From Hyalangium gracile (GTDB taxonomy: Bacteria > Myxococcota > Myxococcia > Myxococcales > Myxococcaceae): a DNA stretch of 64,000 bases. Where the stretch lies: positions 310,001 through 374,000 of the forward strand of contig NZ_JAHXBG010000009.1 of the NCBI RefSeq assembly GCF_020103725.1. The letters are read 5' to 3'. Below, in pieces: positions 8,026 through 16,176 of the stretch; position 1 is the first letter of the stretch, and every line of letters starts with the position of its first letter. The notes below the pieces were generated by a model that saw nothing but the letters and a program-made list of their open reading frames with translations, ran no database searches and was not told the DNA's origin. Both the position numbers and the translations under genes were made by a program.

Positions 8026-10028
8026 CGCGAGTCCATCCTCTGCTGGGTGTTCGTGGGGGAAGGGCCGCCGAACGCCACCGCGAGCGTCGCGTAGGCGGAG
8101 CGGCCAGGAAGGGGGTAGCCGTCCAGGTCCTCGGCGTGCACGTCGAAGACGTTCTTCAGCTCCACGGAGACGGTCAGCTCGGGCGAGCGTCCCCAGGAGC
8201 TCGAGAGGCCGGCGTGGACGAAGGTGCGTCCCGGCAGCACGGCCTCCTCGGTGCGGTTGGTGAACTGCGCGGACTGCGCCGCCACCTCCACGCGCCCGGT
8301 GAGCCAGCGCGGGCCACCGGACACGCGCGCGTTCAGCTTGTGGCGGGGCCGGTACGGCAGCTCCTTGCGGTAGTAGCGCGGGTCATCCCGGAGGTTGCGC
8401 GAGACGAGCAGCGTGTAGCCCAGCGTGCCCGCCAGCCAGGGGTAGGGACGCCACTCGCCCTCGGCCTCGAGCCCGGTCACGCTCGCGGCGGCGAAGTTGT
8501 AGGGCTTGGCGGCGAATGGCGGGTACAGCTCATAGAGGATGAGGTCCTCGTAGAGGCTGTAGAAGCCGCCCACGGAGGCCAGCGAGTGCTCGGTGCGGTG
8601 CACCACCGCCATGTCCGCGTACAGCGCGCGCTCCGGGCGCAGCGCGGGGTTGGGCAGCAGCACGCCCTGGCGCACGTACAGCTCCAGGAAGGAGGGCGCG
8701 CGGTGGGCCTGGCCGACGTTGGCTCGCAGCTCGAGGCCCCCGGGCAGCTCCAGCGTGGCCCCCACCTTCGGAGACAAGAGCGTGTACGAGCCCGCGCGCT
8801 CCACGCGCAGGGAGGGCGCGACGAGCAGGAGTCCTCCCGCCAGCACCATCTCGTCCATCACCATGGCGCTGGCGCGCACCCAGCCCGGGCGAGCGCCATC
8901 CGCCGCGTTGTCCTCCACGCCGGTGACGTCCTCTGCGGACACCGTCAGCGCCGCGGACACGCCGTGCCAGCCCGCCAGCAGCTTGCGCGCCTCCAGCTCC
9001 GCTCCACCCACCCGCTGGACCTGGGAGGCCTGCTCCGACGGAGGCCCGTTGGACAGGGCGATGCGGTCTCCCCGGAACCAGGCCCGCGCGGAGCCTCGCG
9101 CGCCTTCGAGCTCTCCCGACAGCCGCAGGCTCGTCGCCAGGCGCCCCGTGCTCTGCCTCGCGTCCGGCAGCGGGTTGGTCGCGGTGCCCGCCAGGCCCCG
9201 GTCATCCGCGGACAGCTCTCCGAGCAGGTCCACCTCGAAGCCACCGCTCAGCTCATGCCTCAGCCGCAGCAGCCCGCCCGCGCCCCGCGCATCGTTGTTG
9301 GTCCGGCGCCGCTCGACGAGCGCATCGCCAGGAAACGCCGGGCTCGGATCGAAGAGAAAGGAGAAGTCTCCCTCGGACTGACCGCCGTGCAGCAGCAGCA
9401 GCGCCTCCACACCGGCCAGCGGCCCCGTCGCGGACAGCCAACCCAGGCGCGTGCCCCAGCTTCCATAGGTGGCCTCGCCGGCCACGCGAGCCTCCGAGCC
9501 GGGGCGATGGGTGATGACGTTCACCACGCCGCCCAGCCCGCCCGAGCCGTAGCGCGTGCCGGCCCCGCCGCGCAGCACCTCGAAGCGCTCCACCAGCGCC
9601 AGCGGCACGCGGGACAGATCGGCGATGCCTCCCGCGCCATTGAGCGGAACCCCATCCAGCAGCAGGGCCACGCCGGTGGGAGCCGCGCCTCGGACCACCA
9701 CGTTCTTGCTCTGCCCGTAGCCGCCGGAGTCCTGCACCTGCACGCCGGTGGAGGTGGAGAGCACCTCGGCGGCATCCTTCGCGGCTCCGCCGTAGTCGGA
9801 CGTCTGGATGACGGTGAGCGCGCCGCTGGGGTCCCTCTGGCTCGCGGAGTCCAGTGGCTCGACGACGCGAGGCGCGCTGACCTCCACGGTGGGAACGGAG
9901 ATGACCTCGCCGCCCTCGGGCTCGGGGGAGATGGGGGCGTCGGCCTCGGGCGCGCTCTGGGCCCGTACGACTCCACTCAGGCTGAGCGCCAGGCCCACCG
10001 CGGCCGTGGCGAGGAATGACTGCCCCAT
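8022..10028 (-). CDS. btuB: TonB-dependent outer-membrane receptor, BtuB-like
   Basis: 668 residues: signal peptide (residues ~1-23, cleavage after VVRAQ-like site), an N-terminal plug with VVVRGAAPTGVALLLDGVPL and RFEVLRGGAGTRYGSGGLGG (the canonical plug motifs), and a 22-strand-type barrel. Conserved barrel landmarks include PELRANVGQAHRAPSF-like and NPALRPERA segments. ATG 10028 was chosen because GGCGGAGC lies just upstream and a signal peptide begins there; the open frame upstream runs through the riboswitch and is not coding. Length is close to BtuB of enterobacteria. It would import cobalamin across the outer membrane using TonB/ExbB/ExbD encoded elsewhere. Expression should fall when adenosylcobalamin is plentiful. 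Confidence 0.9.
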   Translation of the reverse strand: MGQSFLATAAVGLALSLSGVVRAQSAPEADAPISPEPEGGEVISVPTVEVSAPRVVEPLDSASQRDPSGALTVIQTSDYGGAAKDAAEVLSTSTGVQVQDSGGYGQSKNVVVRGAAPTGVALLLDGVPLNGAGGIADLSRVPLALVERFEVLRGGAGTRYGSGGLGGVVNVITHRPGSEARVAGEATYGSWGTRLGWLSATGPLAGVEALLLLHGGQSEGDFSFLFDPSPAFPGDALVERRRTNNDARGAGGLLRLRHELSGGFEVDLLGELSADDRGLAGTATNPLPDARQSTGRLATSLRLSGELEGARGSARAWFRGDRIALSNGPPSEQASQVQRVGGAELEARKLLAGWHGVSAALTVSAEDVTGVEDNAADGARPGWVRASAMVMDEMVLAGGLLLVAPSLRVERAGSYTLLSPKVGATLELPGGLELRANVGQAHRAPSFLELYVRQGVLLPNPALRPERALYADMAVVHRTEHSLASVGGFYSLYEDLILYELYPPFAAKPYNFAAASVTGLEAEGEWRPYPWLAGTLGYTLLVSRNLRDDPRYYRKELPYRPRHKLNARVSGGPRWLTGRVEVAAQSAQFTNRTEEAVLPGRTFVHAGLSSSWGRSPELTVSVELKNVFDVHAEDLDGYPLPGRSAYATLAVAFGGPSPTNTQQRMDSR

Positions 10029-10097
10029 GCTCCGCCTTCCGCTCTCTCCATCGAAGAGAGAAGGCCAACCGGTGGCGTCTCCAAGGACGACCGGACC

Positions 10098-10310
10098 TCT
10101 GGGCAGGTCTCCTGGCTCATGGGCTCCGGCGCGAGAGCGCACGCTGCGCCTCTCCGAAAGGAGCCCTCCCCCTTCCCCAGGAGCCCTGCTCCCGAGTGGG
10201 GACTGCCGAGGACTCCGGCCCTGACCTTCAGGGCTGCCCACATACAGTGGCGGGACCGCGCCGGACTTCCACCGGCTTCCCTCTTGCGTGCCCGACGTGG
10301 GCACCCAAAG
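10098..10310 (-). ncRNA. Cobalamin riboswitch upstream of btuB
   Basis: Read on the minus strand, this leader holds the class I cobalamin riboswitch landmarks in order. GGTGCCC stands at the 5' end (10305-10299), then AGGGAAGCCGGTG (10283-10271), GAAGTCCGGCGCGG, CCCGCCACTGT (10254-10244) and a long GC-rich variable arm. The B12 box GAGCCAGGAGACCTGCCC (10118-10101) is at the 3' end. The btuB ATG is 73 nt downstream. A short hairpin (TCTCTC / GAGAGA) lies between aptamer and ribosome site, so translational control is possible; no clear U-tract terminator was seen. The element begins only ~20 bp after the upstream FHA gene, so the promoter may lie inside that gene. Confidence 0.93.
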
Positions 10311-10330
10311 GCGCGCCCCTTCTAGGGGGT

Positions 10331-10897
10331 TCAGCCCACGGACGTCAAGCGCACGGGCGTGAGTGCCCGAGCATGAACGTACTGCTCGAACGCGGAGGCA
10401 TGGAGGAAGGCCATCTCCACGCCACCGAAGCGCAGCGAGGCGCGCTCGAACAGCGGCGTGGGCCGGCCGGGGACGATGAGCACGCCGGCCTGGAAGGTGC
10501 CGTTGTGGCTCTCGGCGTCCACCACGTGCCACATGCCGGTGTGCGGCTCCTGGCGGAAGCAGGCGTGGAGGCGCGACACGGTGGCGTCCTCGATGACGAG
10601 ATCGCAGTCCGGAGCACGACCGAGGGTGATGTCGGCTCCACCCATCGTGCGCTTGCGAAGCTCGAACACGAGCGGCTCGGCGGCGCCATGCCGCCGGGGC
10701 CGCGTGTCGGGCACCGTGAAGTCGACGAAGCCCAGGTGGGGATCCGGCCGGGGCGGCGGAGACTCCCAGACGAGCACGGGCCAGGAGACCGCCTTGAGGA
10801 CGGCTTCACGGTCATACATGAGCTGAGAGGCCAGAACAGAGAACCTGAGCGCCACGACGCCACCCCTCTCCCGGAGTCGATGCCGCAAGCTGTACAT
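10331..10897 (-). CDS. Small FHA domain protein
   Basis: 188 residues. A domain at ~80-165 carries the FHA pattern: ITLGRAPDCDLVIEDATVSR gives the Gly-Arg and Ser loops, RLHACF the His position and ESHNGTF the Asn-Gly loop. The first ~75 residues are not recognised. ATG 10897 has a poor ribosome site; GTG 10855 has GGGAGAGG about 10 nt upstream and may be the true start. The protein lacks transmembrane segments or an attached enzyme, so it is probably a cytoplasmic phosphothreonine reader working with Ser/Thr kinases, which are abundant in myxobacteria. It is on the same strand as, and just upstream of, the cobalamin riboswitch; a functional link to cobalamin is not evident. Confidence 0.8.
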   Translation of the reverse strand: MYSLRHRLRERGGVVALRFSVLASQLMYDREAVLKAVSWPVLVWESPPPRPDPHLGFVDFTVPDTRPRRHGAAEPLVFELRKRTMGGADITLGRAPDCDLVIEDATVSRLHACFRQEPHTGMWHVVDAESHNGTFQAGVLIVPGRPTPLFERASLRFGGVEMAFLHASAFEQYVHARALTPVRLTSVG

Positions 10898-10991
10898 GCC
10901 CCTGGGTGGCGACTACCCCCCTGCACCTCGGGGGGCTTGCATTGATCTCGAGCGTCCACTCCGAGCGTGATTTTTCTCGGAGGGCCGTCTC

Positions 10992-12230
10992 TCAACGCGA
11001 GCCCTGTTCAGCGCGCAACGTCTGGCTGACGCGCTCGGCCTCGCGGAAGACGCGCAGCAGGTTGCCGCCGAGGATCTTCTGCACCTGCTCGGGGGTGTAG
11101 CCGCGAGCCAGGAGTGCCTCGGTGATGCGAGGCAGGTCCGCGACGGAGTCGATGCCCTCCGGGGTGGAGGAGATGCCATCGAAGTCCGAGCCGAGCCCCA
11201 CATGTTCGACACCCGCCACCTTGGCGACATGATCGATGTGGTTGATGAGCGCCTCGAGGGGTGGGCGCGCGAGCTTGCCGGCCCACTGCCGCTCTGTGGC
11301 AATGAAGGCGCGCAGGCGGGTGCCAGGGTCAGCTTTGCGCAGCTTCGCCGACACGGCCGCCATGGCGGCGTCGCGGGCGCGCGCCTGGGCGGAGTAGCCC
11401 TTGCTGAACTCCTCGTCGATGAAGGCGGAGAAGAAGTTGACCATCACGACGCCGCCGTTGGCGGCCACGGCGCGGAGCATCTCGTCGGTCATGTTGCGGC
11501 GGGCGGAGGTCAGCGCGCGGGCGGACGAGTGGGAGGCGATGACGGGCGCGCGAGACACCTTCAACGTCTCGAAGAACGTCTCGTCGGAGACGTGGGAGAT
11601 GTCCACGAGCATCCCGAGCCGGTTCATCTCGCGGACGACGTCCTCGCCGAAGGGGGTGAGGCCGCCGTGGTGCTTCACCTTGGGGTTGTTGATGTCGCCG
11701 GAGGCGTCTGCCCAGCTGTTCGTGTTGGACCAGGTGAGGGTCATGTACCGCACGCCGAGCCGGTAGAAGGCGCGCAGCAGGTGGAGGTCGTCCTCGATGG
11801 CATGGCCGCCCTCGATGCCCATGAGCGTGGCGAGCTTCTTCTGGACGCCCGAGCGCGCGTCGACGATGTCCTGGGCGGACAGGGCGAGCACCATCTGATC
11901 GGGGTGGCGTTCAATCTGCCGGTGGACGGAGTCGATGAGGCTCAGGGCGCGATGGGCGGCGCGGCCGGCGTGCGCCTGGGGGTCGACCCAGATGGAGAAG
12001 AAGACGCCGCCCAGGTTGCCGGCGCGCGCCTTGGCGAGGTCCACGTGGCCCTCGGTGATGGGCGTCTCCGAGCCGATATCGAAGCCCTCGTCGAGGAAGC
12101 GCTGAGGCGTGTCCATGTGTCCATCGATGACGATGGCCGACTGATGAACAGCGCGAGCATCGGGGGCGGGAGGAGCGGCGACGGGGGATGTGCCCGCGAG
12201 CAGCAGGGTGACGAGGAGGACACGGATCAA
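10992..12230 (-). CDS. Secreted M19 membrane dipeptidase (renal dipeptidase family)
   Basis: 412 residues, starting at a TTG (12230) with AAGGAG upstream and followed by a signal peptide (MIRVLLVTLLLAGTSPVAA). The binuclear zinc ligands of family M19 are all visible: IDGHMD (His-x-Asp), GIEGGH (bridging Glu), VDISHVSD and IASHSSARAL (two His) and GLGSDFDG (Asp). It should hydrolyse dipeptides, including those with D-residues, in the periplasm or outside the cell, fitting a predator that digests prey protein and peptidoglycan. It lies 94 bp from the FHA gene on the same strand and is divergent from the next gene. Family is certain; substrate is not. Confidence 0.92.
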   Translation of the reverse strand: MIRVLLVTLLLAGTSPVAAPPAPDARAVHQSAIVIDGHMDTPQRFLDEGFDIGSETPITEGHVDLAKARAGNLGGVFFSIWVDPQAHAGRAAHRALSLIDSVHRQIERHPDQMVLALSAQDIVDARSGVQKKLATLMGIEGGHAIEDDLHLLRAFYRLGVRYMTLTWSNTNSWADASGDINNPKVKHHGGLTPFGEDVVREMNRLGMLVDISHVSDETFFETLKVSRAPVIASHSSARALTSARRNMTDEMLRAVAANGGVVMVNFFSAFIDEEFSKGYSAQARARDAAMAAVSAKLRKADPGTRLRAFIATERQWAGKLARPPLEALINHIDHVAKVAGVEHVGLGSDFDGISSTPEGIDSVADLPRITEALLARGYTPEQVQKILGGNLLRVFREAERVSQTLRAEQGSR

Positions 12231-12301
12231 GACAGGACTCCTTCGAGGAAGGGCGAGCCCGCTCTATCATGCTCGGAGCTTCAGCCCAGGAGGGGACGAC
12301 C

Positions 12302-12964
12302 ATGTCGTGGCTCGACACATTGGATGACATCCGGACTCGGGACTTCAGCAAGGTGCCAGAGAAGGAGCGGGACAAGACGGCGCGAGAGGTCATCAACATG
12401 TGCTCGTACGCGGCGGCGCTGGTGGCCATCTCGCCGCTCCCGCTGTCGGACGTGGTGCTGACGCTGCCCATCCAGACGGGCATGGTCGTCACGGTGGGGC
12501 ACATCTACGGGCGCAAGGTGACGAAGGCGTCCGCGCGGGAGCTCATCCTCGAGCTGGGCACCACGGCGGGAGTGGGCCTGCTGGCGCGGCAGGGCATCAA
12601 GGCGCTCGTCCCCGTCTTCGGCGCGATCCTCACGGTGGCGCCGGCCTTCGCGGCCAACTGGGCGATGGGCCGCGTGGCGATGGAGTACTTCAAGGACCCG
12701 GGCCTCAACCGCGAGGGCCTGAAGGAGGTGTTCCGGCGAGCGAAGGCCGAGGGCAGCTCCCTCTTCACGCGGGAGGGGTTCGAGCGCTTCCGGAAGCAGA
12801 ACGAGAAGAGCGTGCAGGACGTGGCGAAGGCGGCGAGCCAGCAGGCCGAGACCGAGACCGAGGTCGAGGCTCCAGCTCCGAGGAAGGCCGCGGCGAAGAA
12901 GGCTCCCGCGAAGAAGGCGGCCCGGAAGAAGCCGGCCTCGAAGAAGAGCGCCGCGAAGCGGTAG
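12302..12964 (+). CDS. DUF697-like membrane-associated protein with histone-H1-like tail
   Basis: 220 residues from ATG 12302, which has AGGAGGGGAC upstream; an in-frame ATG at 12269 is less likely. Residues ~25-140 are helical and hydrophobic in a DUF697/YcjF-like pattern: AALVAISPLPLSDVVLTLP, then ILELGTTAGVGLLARQG and FGAILTVAPAFAANWAMG. The segment ~150-190 is amphipathic. The last ~35 residues are almost only Lys, Ala, Pro and Arg in AAKKAPAKK-type repeats, like histone H1 or HU-type tails that bind DNA. A membrane-associated body joined to a DNA-binding-like tail could tether or organise nucleic acid near the membrane, but this is inference. It stands alone, divergent from the dipeptidase gene. 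Confidence 0.72.
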   Translation: MSWLDTLDDIRTRDFSKVPEKERDKTAREVINMCSYAAALVAISPLPLSDVVLTLPIQTGMVVTVGHIYGRKVTKASARELILELGTTAGVGLLARQGIKALVPVFGAILTVAPAFAANWAMGRVAMEYFKDPGLNREGLKEVFRRAKAEGSSLFTREGFERFRKQNEKSVQDVAKAASQQAETETEVEAPAPRKAAAKKAPAKKAARKKPASKKSAAKR

Positions 12965-12982
12965 GCCTCACCGTCCATTGGA

Positions 12983-12998
12983 GTCCACGATCGTGGAC
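12983..12998. promoter_or_regulatory. Perfect 16-bp palindrome before the small-protein operon
   Basis: GTCCACGATCGTGGAC is self-complementary over 16 bases. It lies 19 bp after the preceding stop and 158 bp before the ATG at 13156. The form suits a dimeric repressor or activator site; as an RNA it could also end the upstream transcript. Confidence 0.4.
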
Positions 12999-13109
12999 GC
13001 TCGGCGTGCTCTGTAAGGGGCGCGCCCAGGTGTGCTCAGAGGGAAACACCGTTGGCACGGCGGCTGCTCCAGACGCGGGCGACCTCAGGCGGTCGAAGCC
13101 GATGAGGCG

Positions 13110-13130
13110 CCCGCGCCACGGTGGCGCGGG
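13110..13130 (+). promoter_or_regulatory. Leader hairpin ahead of the small-protein gene
   Basis: Perfect 9-bp stem CCCGCGCCA / TGGCGCGGG with a 3-nt CGG loop, ending 25 nt before the ATG at 13156 and just upstream of its AGGTAGGAAG ribosome site. It could control translation or mRNA stability. Confidence 0.45.
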
Positions 13131-13155
13131 GAGAGTGAAGGAGCGAGGTAGGAAG

Positions 13156-13407
13156 ATGCTGACGGCAGGAAAGCGGTTGGCGGTGTTCTCCATTCGGGAG
13201 GGCAAGGGCGGGAGCATCTGGGTGCGTGCGGGGAGCGCCTTCGTGAACAAGGACGGCTCGCTGAACGTGCTGCTGGACGTGCTGCCGCTGGACGGCAAGC
13301 TGCACGTGCGCGAGGCGGCGGACAAGCGGGACGGGGCGCAGGCGGCCGGGGGGCGCTTCCCGGCGGATGCGGGGCTGGAGTCGGGGCTCATCGGAGGCCA
13401 CTCGTGA
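13156..13407 (+). CDS. Small hypothetical protein
   Basis: 83 residues from ATG 13156, with a strong AGGTAGGAAG ribosome site directly upstream. It is not assigned to a named family. The first ~55 residues look like a short beta-rich fold (RLAVFSIREG, SIWVRAGSAFVN, SLNVLLDVLPLDGKLHVRE), reminiscent of small conserved myxobacterial and phage-derived single-strand-binding-like proteins; the tail is Gly/Ala-rich. It overlaps the next gene by 4 bp (GTGA), so the two are translationally coupled. Pairing with a helix-hairpin-helix protein hints at DNA, but the partner is probably exported, so this is weak. Confidence 0.7.
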   Translation: MLTAGKRLAVFSIREGKGGSIWVRAGSAFVNKDGSLNVLLDVLPLDGKLHVREAADKRDGAQAAGGRFPADAGLESGLIGGHS

Positions 13408-13760
13408 GCGGGCGTGCGGCCAGGGTGGCGTGGATGGTGGTGCTCGGGCTGGTGTTGTGTGGGCCCGGGCTGGCGGAGGCAGGTCGCAGCCGCACGCAGT
13501 ACACGGGAGTGGTGAACCTCAACGAGGCGTCGAAGGAGGAGCTGGATCGCCTTCCGGGCGTGGGGCTGAAGGCGGCGGAGCGCATCCTCGAGCGCCGGAA
13601 GAAGCAGCCCTTCAAGCGCATCGAGGAGTTGGTGCGCGTGAAGGGCTTCGGGAAGAAGAAGTTCCAGAAGCTCAAGCCGTACCTCACGTTGACGGGTGCC
13701 ACGACGCTGCAGGCGGAGAAGAGCAGCGCTTCGGACGCGCCGAAGAAGTCGAAGCACTGA
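13404..13760 (+). CDS. ComEA-like exported helix-hairpin-helix protein
   Basis: 118 residues from a GTG at 13404 that overlaps the previous stop. A signal peptide or membrane anchor (VAWMVVLGLVLCGPGLAEA) is followed by one ComEA-type helix-hairpin-helix domain, residues ~36-95. This shows VVNLNEASKEELDRLPGVG, then AAERILERR, FKRIEELVRVKGFG and FQKLKPYL. A Lys/Ser tail ends the protein. ComEA proteins bind double-stranded DNA outside the inner membrane during natural transformation. No comEC or pilus gene is adjacent, and stand-alone ComEA-like proteins are common, so a competence role is possible rather than shown. Confidence 0.83.
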   Translation: MSGRAARVAWMVVLGLVLCGPGLAEAGRSRTQYTGVVNLNEASKEELDRLPGVGLKAAERILERRKKQPFKRIEELVRVKGFGKKKFQKLKPYLTLTGATTLQAEKSSASDAPKKSKH

Positions 13761-13771
13761 AGCCGTAACCT

Positions 13772-13812
13772 GGGCCGCTCCGTTGCCGACATGGCGGAGC
13801 GGCCCTTCTTCT
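13772..13812 (+). terminator. Intrinsic terminator after the ComEA-like gene
   Basis: Perfect 11-bp stem GGGCCGCTCCG (13772-13782) / CGGAGCGGCCC (13795-13805), 12-nt loop, followed by TTCTTCT. It begins 12 nt after the stop codon at 13760 and insulates the next gene. Confidence 0.8.
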
Positions 13813-13892
13813 CCCAGGCAAACCTGGAGAGTCATCGCTCTCTCGTTGAAGTGCCCATAGCCTGAGGCTCCTCTCCTGGTTGGAGGTCCCCC

Positions 13893-15389
13893 ATGCAAAC
13901 TCGTCGGCTGGGCGCTGGAATCCTGGCACTCCTCACGGCATGCGCGAGTACGCCACGTCACGCATCCGCGAGCATCGATCCGTACGAGGCAGCGCTGGCA
14001 GCGGCCCGGTACGAGCTGCGCGTGCTCACCTCTGGCACCGCAGGAGTAGAGCCTGTGGCCGTGGACGAGGAAGAGTTTCACGAGGCCATGCGAATGCTGG
14101 CGTCGACAATTCCTCCATCTCACAGTCCCCAGGAGACGGGGCGATGGCTGATGGAGGGCGGGCTGGAAGCCGACCTGCTGGCAGAGGTGGAGAGAGGGCA
14201 GGTGGTGCGACTGATGCCGCTAGAGGACACCAGTCCGCTGGATGCAGCAACGGCGGCAGAGATGAGGCGCAAGTACTTGAGCTTGTGCCAGCACGACTAC
14301 GAAGGGGGTGATTGCCTGGGGCTGCTGACCGATGGCCCTACCTTGCAGAGAGATGATCTGCGCACTCTGGCGCTGGCGCTTTCCTTGAAGGGAGTTCTGA
14401 AGGAGACCCGCACTGCGCTCGCGGGCATGGTCTCGCCACAAGCGTTGGTGGCGATGATCGCGTGGACTGCCGGCTTCTATCTGCTGCTGTGGCTGTTACC
14501 TGAACCGGCCTCTAAAGCGTTGGCAGCGGCTTTGACCATGACCCTCCTGGCGTGGTTGCCAGTACACACCCTGTGGAGCCTGATGGAGGGGTGGGCTCGC
14601 CTTGTCCATGAGGTGGACCGATCTACCCGCTTCGAGCAGCTCGAAGTGGCGAGCCAGCGCTTCAGCCGGGTCATGGGGGAGGAAACCGCGCGAGTGCTGG
14701 TGATGCTCGTGACGGCGGCGCTGAGTGGGAGCGTGGCGAGCCTTGCCATGAAGCTGCCGAAGCTGCCGGGCTTCACACGTGCCTCGGTCCAGGCTGAGGC
14801 GCAGGGCTTGAGACTCGCCGAGGTTGGCGAGGTGGAAGCGGTGGCAGCGACCGAGGAGGGGACCTTCACCCTCATGGTGCGCAGCCCAAGTGCTCGTGGA
14901 GGCACCGCGATGGTGGAGGCGACGGAAATCGCCGAAGCGCGTGCGAGCGCCGTCACCATCATCCGCCACCGAGGCGGCAACCGGCAGGTCTCCATGAATG
15001 GTCAGCGCTGGCACGTGCCGGCGAACAGGTCCATCAAGGAGCTACCTGCCAAGGATCCCGTGGGAGACGAGCTCCAGGCGGCGGCGCAGCGTGCAGCGAA
15101 AGGCTGGAGCCGCAACGATTTATCGGATGCCGAGCTCGAAGCCATCAACCGCGCCAGAGCGCAGGGAAAGTACCTCGAAGCCAACCTCTGGGAGCGAATG
15201 TACCGAGGCAGATGGGTGGAGAATGTACTGAGGGAGCAGTTCAAGCACCTGAGGTGGAGCCGAACCGGGGTCGACGCGTTTGACCCAGCAACAGGGTACC
15301 GATACGAGGTGCTCTCAGGGACGGCATCGAACATGGAGCTGCACGGGCGACGGATGACGGATGAGCTCTTCCGACTCATCACGTTCTGA
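13893..15389 (+). CDS. sitA: SitA-type polymorphic lipoprotein toxin
   Basis: 498 residues. The signal peptide ends in the lipobox LLTAC with Cys at 17, so it is a lipoprotein. Residues ~30-180 are a mixed N-terminal delivery region, two to three hydrophobic helices follow (about 184-202, 208-228, 266-284), then a variable region. The C-terminal ~90 residues look like a nuclease-type effector: GVDAFDP followed by YRYEVLSG, with HGRRM and LFRLITF at the end, in the manner of PD-(D/E)xK-like toxins. This matches the SitA5/6-type swarm-inhibition toxins that myxobacteria pass between siblings by TraAB outer-membrane exchange. The ribosome site is TTGGAGG. Codon use is less G/C-rich at third positions than in neighbours, suggesting transfer. 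The nuclease call is inference. Confidence 0.78.
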   Translation: MQTRRLGAGILALLTACASTPRHASASIDPYEAALAAARYELRVLTSGTAGVEPVAVDEEEFHEAMRMLASTIPPSHSPQETGRWLMEGGLEADLLAEVERGQVVRLMPLEDTSPLDAATAAEMRRKYLSLCQHDYEGGDCLGLLTDGPTLQRDDLRTLALALSLKGVLKETRTALAGMVSPQALVAMIAWTAGFYLLLWLLPEPASKALAAALTMTLLAWLPVHTLWSLMEGWARLVHEVDRSTRFEQLEVASQRFSRVMGEETARVLVMLVTAALSGSVASLAMKLPKLPGFTRASVQAEAQGLRLAEVGEVEAVAATEEGTFTLMVRSPSARGGTAMVEATEIAEARASAVTIIRHRGGNRQVSMNGQRWHVPANRSIKELPAKDPVGDELQAAAQRAAKGWSRNDLSDAELEAINRARAQGKYLEANLWERMYRGRWVENVLREQFKHLRWSRTGVDAFDPATGYRYEVLSGTASNMELHGRRMTDELFRLITF

Positions 15390-15400
15390 GAGGCACAGGG

Positions 15401-16009
15401 ATGTGGCTGAACAACGTCATCTATGAAGAGCGCGTCATCGAGAACGAGCGCTTGGAACTCACTGCGAGAGACGCCCTCTACTTCCTTGGACACAACCTCA
15501 CGCTTCGCCGTTGCGTCCTCGTCCTCCGAGTCCCCGCGGAGCGGCTCCACATCAACAGGGCGCACCTCGTGGAATGCACCGTGGAGGCTCAGCGGGAGCT
15601 GAAGAACTTCAAGTGGAGCCAGGCCCACTTGAGCGGCTGCAGGTTCACCGGGCGCCTCATTGGTAATGATTTCGGGAGCTGGCGGGATACAGACGAGGGC
15701 AGTATCGCGGAGTGCGATTTCACCAGCGCCTACCTCGATCAGACCCGTTTCCTCGGGTGTGACGTCGGCACCCTTCGGTTCCCCTCCTGGCCATGCTTCA
15801 CCCTCTTGGATCCGGTGCGCCGATGGCGCGACCTTCGTGCCCTCCCATGGCCGGGAGACATTGGCCCGGTCGTCATCGAGGGATACGCGGACCGCCCGCC
15901 CTCGACAAAGGCCGTGACGTACTCAGCACCGGAGCTCGCGAAGCGCAGCGGCACCACCCCGGAGGCCATCAAGGTAATCCTCGAGCAGCTCGACGGCGTG
16001 AGCTACTGA
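15401..16009 (+). CDS. sitI: Probable SitI immunity protein for the upstream toxin
   Basis: 202 residues, starting 11 bp after the toxin stop with CACAGGG upstream. No named domain was recognised. The centre (residues ~35-115) has loosely repeated strand-turn units with regularly spaced Leu/Cys/Phe (LRRCVLVLRVP, LHINRAHLVECTV, HLSGCRFTGRL, SIAECDFTSAYL, TRFLGCDVGTLRF), which read like a right-handed pentapeptide-repeat-type beta-helix. The last ~30 residues are helical. Position directly behind a SitA-type toxin, absence of a signal peptide and relaxed codon use like the toxin make cytoplasmic immunity the best explanation. It should be specific to this toxin's C-terminal domain. Confidence 0.7.
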   Translation: MWLNNVIYEERVIENERLELTARDALYFLGHNLTLRRCVLVLRVPAERLHINRAHLVECTVEAQRELKNFKWSQAHLSGCRFTGRLIGNDFGSWRDTDEGSIAECDFTSAYLDQTRFLGCDVGTLRFPSWPCFTLLDPVRRWRDLRALPWPGDIGPVVIEGYADRPPSTKAVTYSAPELAKRSGTTPEAIKVILEQLDGVSY

Positions 16010-16176
16010 CGCGTCCTTGGCGGGCAGAAGCCACTGGACATTGAAAAGGTAGGATTTCGACCTACATCTCAATCCACATTTCAGGAAGCTCGGCTGGCTG
16101 CTGTGCGGCTGGCCCTTCTTGGGGGTGCAATCGATCTTCCTCTGTGGAAAAGGATGGATAGAGCTAAAACTGTCGG

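Noticed and set aside
10029-10532. Upstream extension of the TonB receptor open frame
   Set aside because: It passes through the cobalamin riboswitch; the signal peptide and ribosome site place the start at 10028.
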